Shown: positions 61,194-64,000 of the stretch, piece after piece
How positions within the stretch are numbered: the first letter of the stretch is position 1
Layout: each line of letters begins with the position of its first letter
DNA from: Jidongwangia harbinensis
GTDB taxonomy: Bacteria; Actinomycetota; Actinomycetes; Mycobacteriales; Micromonosporaceae
DNA: 64,000 bases
NCBI RefSeq assembly: GCF_020216025.1
Contig: NZ_JAIWNC010000054.1
Span: 1 to 64,000 of the forward strand
Direction of reading: 5' to 3'
Translations under genes and position numbers: made by a program
The notes under the pieces: model-generated
Databases searched by the model: none
Told to the model about the DNA's origin: nothing
The model's input: only the letters and a program-made list of their open reading frames with translations

Positions 61194-62066
61194 ATGAGCA
61201 GGCACGTGGTAGTCGGCTTCGACGGTTCGGCGACAGCCCGGTCCGCGGTTCACTACGGCGCGCGGGAGGCCGTGCGGCGCGGCTGTGGCCTGCGCATCGT
61301 GCATGCCTTCGGCTGGCCGGTCATCGGACCGCCCTTCCACGCTCCGTACGATCAGCACGATCGAGGGCCGCGGGCGGCGATGCTGGATCTTTTGTCGCAG
61401 ACGGCACAGCAGACCCGCGGCGATCACCCCTCCCTGTCGGTGACCACTCGCCTGATCGACGGTTCGCCCGGCGGGGTGCTGGTCGACGCCTCACGCGACG
61501 CTGAGCTTCTCGTCGTTGGTCATCGCGGCCTCGGCGGGTTCACCGGACTCTTGGCGGGCTCGGTGGCTGCCCAGGCCTCAGCACATGCGCGCTGCCCGGT
61601 CGTGGTTGTACGCGGCGACGCGCCCTGCGATGACGCGCCGATCGTGCTGGGCACCGATGGTTCGCCCGGGGCCAACCGGGCGGCAGAGAGCGCCTTCGCA
61701 CAAGCGCAACTCCGCGACGTCGAGCTGATCCTGGCCCATCATCAGCCGGCGCGCAGAAGCTCCGCGGGTGCGATCGCGGCAGGCGACCCCGGGTTCTGGG
61801 TCACGGTGGGCGATTCTGCGGCAGGCGCGCTCGGCGTCGGCGCGCGCCATCCAGACGTCAAGTACCGCACCGAGGTCGTGTCAGGCGATTCCGTCGCCTC
61901 GGCGTTGATCGCCCTCGTCCGTCGCACGTCGGCCGGGTTGCTGGTCGTCGGCTCACGGGGACTCGGGGGATTCCGAGGGCTGGTGATGGGCTCGACGTCG
62001 CGGAACCTGATCGAGCACGCTCCGTGCCCGGTGATGGTGGTTCCCGCAATCCACGACGAGGGTTGA
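61194..62066 (+). CDS. tandem-domain universal stress protein
   Basis: 290 residues from ATG 61194, with TGGAGG upstream. Domain one (VVVGFDGSATARSAVHYGA; LVVGHRGLGGFTGLLAGSVA) and domain two (VLGTDGSPGANRAAESAFAQ; VVGSRGLGGFRGLVMGSTS). Both nucleotide loops appear usable. It is more distant from the two other plain USPs here than they are from each other, so it is not a recent copy. Confidence 0.9.
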   Translation: MSRHVVVGFDGSATARSAVHYGAREAVRRGCGLRIVHAFGWPVIGPPFHAPYDQHDRGPRAAMLDLLSQTAQQTRGDHPSLSVTTRLIDGSPGGVLVDASRDAELLVVGHRGLGGFTGLLAGSVAAQASAHARCPVVVVRGDAPCDDAPIVLGTDGSPGANRAAESAFAQAQLRDVELILAHHQPARRSSAGAIAAGDPGFWVTVGDSAAGALGVGARHPDVKYRTEVVSGDSVASALIALVRRTSAGLLVVGSRGLGGFRGLVMGSTSRNLIEHAPCPVMVVPAIHDEG

Positions 62067-62356
62067 CGGTGTGCTGCCATGCCGACGTGTCGGGCCCGGC
62101 CTGGGGACCCCTGTTCAGCGGCCGGGTATGACGTACGACTGACGGTTGCCGTGGTTCGGCATGTCCGACTTTCGCAGTTTGCTGTTGTCGACCCTGTCGA
62201 TAGGGGTCAGGTCAAGCGGATGCTGTCCGTGGACAGAAAAGCGGATCGGCAGGCGGCGGCTCGAGTCCGCCCGCACCGGTCGCATCAAACGGAACCCACG
62301 AGGTGGGCTCCACAGTAGGTCGTTGCGGACGGGTCGCCACTCGGACAGGAGTAGGC

Positions 62357-62650
62357 ATGCTCAACGACGCAGAACAGCGCAGGTTGACGGAAATCGAACG
62401 CGGACTGCGGTCAGAAGACCCGGAGTTCGCCGATCGATTCAGCCATGTCATGCCTCGCCGGCCGTACAAGTGGCGCGGCATGACCGCACGCGCCTGGCTG
62501 ATCGCAGCCGCGCTGATCATGGGCTTGGCGGTGTTGACGACCAGCCTCGGAATCGCGCTCATCGCGGTGAGTGCGGCCGTCGTGAGCACGGCCATCTGGA
62601 TCACCGACCACACCCGCTGGAGCGGTGATCGGCGGCCACCACGACCATAG
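62357..62650 (+). CDS. DUF3040 membrane protein
   Basis: 97 residues from ATG 62357 (MLNDAEQRRLTEIERGLRSE), with AGGAG upstream; two hydrophobic helices (AWLIAAALIMGLAVLTTSLG and IALIAVSAAVVSTAIWI). Same family as the protein at 16514, here on the other strand. Function unknown. Region 62067-62356 before it holds no gene. Confidence 0.85.
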   Translation: MLNDAEQRRLTEIERGLRSEDPEFADRFSHVMPRRPYKWRGMTARAWLIAAALIMGLAVLTTSLGIALIAVSAAVVSTAIWITDHTRWSGDRRPPRP

Positions 62651-62929
62651 CCGGACGACCCGCCCACAGGCCGACTGGTGTCCGCGCCCGCACACGATTC
62701 AACAAGTCCGGGCGTCAACGCGGATCTGCTTGGTGAATAGCGGGCGTCGCTCGACCTCCGGCATTCGGCGAGAGTGCCTGCCTACCACCCGCAGAGCCAC
62801 GCCCCACGACCGAACCCCGATCGTCGCGATCGACACGGTGATCGACGATGCGGTTAACGCAGGCAGAGCAACACTTTTGTCCCCCGGCATCCGGTGCGTG
62901 CCGTTGTCCGCCGTTGGCGCCGCGCACGT
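62651..62929. other. intergenic region, nothing recognised
   Basis: Both strands have open frames of 60-80 codons but none resembles a protein I know. Confidence 0.4.
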
Positions 62930-63135
62930 GCCCATGCCAGATCGGTCAGTGAAGGCCGCGTCTGCGCACCGGCGGCGGCGTCGACCTACTCACGTTCGAC
63001 GTCGACGACCCGGTCACGGCCGCACCTGAGGCGCCCGAGCGCGGTCCGTTCCGCGGTTTGCGGTCCGCCCGCCTGCCGGTCCGGCCCGCCCATGTGCAGC
63101 CGCTGAAGCGGCAGCTGGCCACAACCATCGCGTGA
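62930..63135 (+). pseudogene. tail fragment of a CBS-BON gene
   Basis: The frame ending at TGA 63133-63135 reads VDLLTFDVDDPVTAAPEAPE and RGPFRGLRSARLPVRP, like the BON end and linker of the CBS-BON protein at 17503 (NQLAFDVDDTLATAPAPRPA, RDPLRGWWTGRRPFRS). Just before it, ARSVSEGRV suggests an out-of-frame piece of the BON core. The CBS domains are gone. Confidence 0.6.
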
Positions 63136-63182
63136 CCAGCCAGGGATGGCGGCGGGGGCAACACCGGGCTGCACACCGGCCG

Positions 63183-63199
63183 TTGCCGACGACCGGCAA
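63183..63199. promoter_or_regulatory. 17-bp palindrome, site 6
   Basis: TTGCCGACGACCGGCAA, 143 bases upstream of the last CBS-BON gene, followed by AAGGAG at 63205. One arm base deviates. Confidence 0.6.
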
Positions 63200-63341
63200 A
63201 TAACAAGGAGATACGTGGCCGTCGCGGACCGTATTCGGCGCCCCGGCCCCGCAGCAATAATTGACGTAGCAAACAAATCTGGCGAACAGGACTGGGGTGC
63301 GGGCGCCCGCTCGGCCTTGGACAGTCCGGGGAGGTGTCGAA

Positions 63342-64000
63342 ATGCATTGGCAGGTCGATGACGTGATGACGCGCGAGGTGATCACCGTGGGTGTGGACAC
63401 CCCGGTCGGTCAGATCGTGAGTCTGCTCGATCGCGAGGACATCAGCGCCGTACCGGTGACTACCGCGACGGGCGGTGTCCTCGGGGTCGTCTCCCAGGCC
63501 GACCTGCTCGTCGGCGTCGCCGACGGCGAGCGGGACAACCCGCGAGGGGGCCGGCCGAAGGGAAGAGCCACGGCCCTGCGAGCCGGGGACCTGATGACCA
63601 CCCCGGCGCTGTCCATCGACGCAAACGCGTCGCTGACCCAGGCCGCCAGGACCATGCAGGGCCGCAATGTCCGCCGGTTGCTGGTCACGAGCCCGCAGGG
63701 GCGCCTGCTCGGCGTGGTGTCCCGCGGTGATCTGCTGCGCCCGTACGCACGGAACGACGCGGAGATTCGGCGCGAGGTCGAGGCGGAGTTGCGCCGCAGG
63801 CTGTGGATCCACCCGGAACAGGTCGGGGCGCGTGTGCACGAGGGCACGGCGACGCTGACCGGCGCGGTGGGTCGACACTCCACCGCCGAGATCGCCACCC
63901 GCGTGGTCGCGACGGTGCCGGGCGTCACCAAGGTAGTCAACCGCATCCGGTACGACTTCGACGACGCCGACCTGGTGCGCTCCACCGTCGGCCGCACCCA
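63342..64000 (+). CDS. CBS-pair and BON-domain protein, cut by the window end
   Basis: 219 codons visible from ATG 63342, with GGGGAGG upstream. Two CBS domains (VDDVMTREVITVGVDTPVGQ; DLMTTPALSIDANASLTQAA), ending VVSQADLL and VVSRGDLL, then a BON domain (IRREVEAELRRRLW ... EGTATLTGAVGRHSTAEIA ... VPGVTKVVNRIRYDFDD). Third intact-looking family member here, with palindrome site 6 upstream. Only a short tail should lie beyond the window, judging from the length of the 39381 protein. Confidence 0.88.
   Translation, partial: MHWQVDDVMTREVITVGVDTPVGQIVSLLDREDISAVPVTTATGGVLGVVSQADLLVGVADGERDNPRGGRPKGRATALRAGDLMTTPALSIDANASLTQAARTMQGRNVRRLLVTSPQGRLLGVVSRGDLLRPYARNDAEIRREVEAELRRRLWIHPEQVGARVHEGTATLTGAVGRHSTAEIATRVVATVPGVTKVVNRIRYDFDDADLVRSTVGRT

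Noticed and set aside
62255..62271. Perfect tRNA T-arm-like stem-loop (GGCGG CTCGAGT CCGCC)
   Set aside because: No matching acceptor, D or anticodon arms surround it; in 70%-plus GC DNA such a hairpin is expected by chance, though a tRNA-derived attachment-site remnant cannot be fully excluded.

Overview
The window is high-GC, densely coded chromosomal DNA. GTG and TTG starts, 4-base start/stop overlaps and the gene families present (DUF3040, BON-CBS proteins, nSTAND1-WD40, peptidase-inhibitor I36, PucR, IS481 with an NCTAGN target) point to an actinomycete, probably of the Micromonosporaceae. That placement is an inference from gene content. No rRNA, complete tRNA or CRISPR array was seen.

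Layout. 1-8.2 kb: a secreted protein, an alpha/beta-hydrolase lipoprotein, a coiled-coil membrane protein and a minus-strand MacB-like ABC exporter operon. 8.2-14.5 kb: a 1227-residue HTH-STAND-WD40 protein flanked by broken pieces of paralogues, an I36-type secreted protein and a lipoprotein followed by a broken copy of itself. 14.5-23.7 kb: DksA-like protein, DadA-like oxidase, DUF3040, then a stress cluster (CBS-BON, a small FPASDPP peptide, an actin/Hsp70-fold ATPase, a LigB/YgiD dioxygenase with a PucR regulator, a USP-BON fusion, a tandem USP). 23.7-30.7 kb: a complete Mrp-type Na+/H+ antiporter operon (A/B fusion, C, D, E, F, G) and a TrkA-C regulatory subunit. 30.8-33.7 kb: MarR plus M20 hydrolase, then an intact-ended IS481 element with a 6-bp target duplication. 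33.7-39.1 kb: gene remains (poxB, pspC, FUSC, TRIC) around an intact membrane protein and TerC. 39.3-45.2 kb: a second stress cluster (CBS-BON, USP, DUF488, flavin disulfide reductase, F420-reductase-like protein, hemerythrin). 45.5-58.9 kb: remains of a phosphoketolase and a decaying glucuronide/glucuronate cluster (uxaC, uxuB, GPH symporter, GH3, SMP-30, uidA fragment), with zwf and a P450. 59-64 kb: GAPDH, small membrane proteins, tandem USP, DUF3040 and a third CBS-BON gene running off the window.

Two themes tie the window together. First, a 17-bp palindrome close to TTGCCGACNNTCGGCAA occurs six times, in intergenic DNA next to or upstream of the USP/CBS-BON/DUF3040/small-membrane genes. 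It is a good candidate operator for a dormancy or redox-stress regulon. The BON and USP modules have also been copied and recombined into different proteins. Second, the window is unusually rich in broken genes. Several (poxB, phosphoketolase, uxaC, uidA, phospholipase D, receiver domain, WD40 pieces) are truncated or mutated at several points and are clearly dead. At least six others are broken only by a single base at a G or C run, so sequencing or assembly error must be excluded before they are called pseudogenes.
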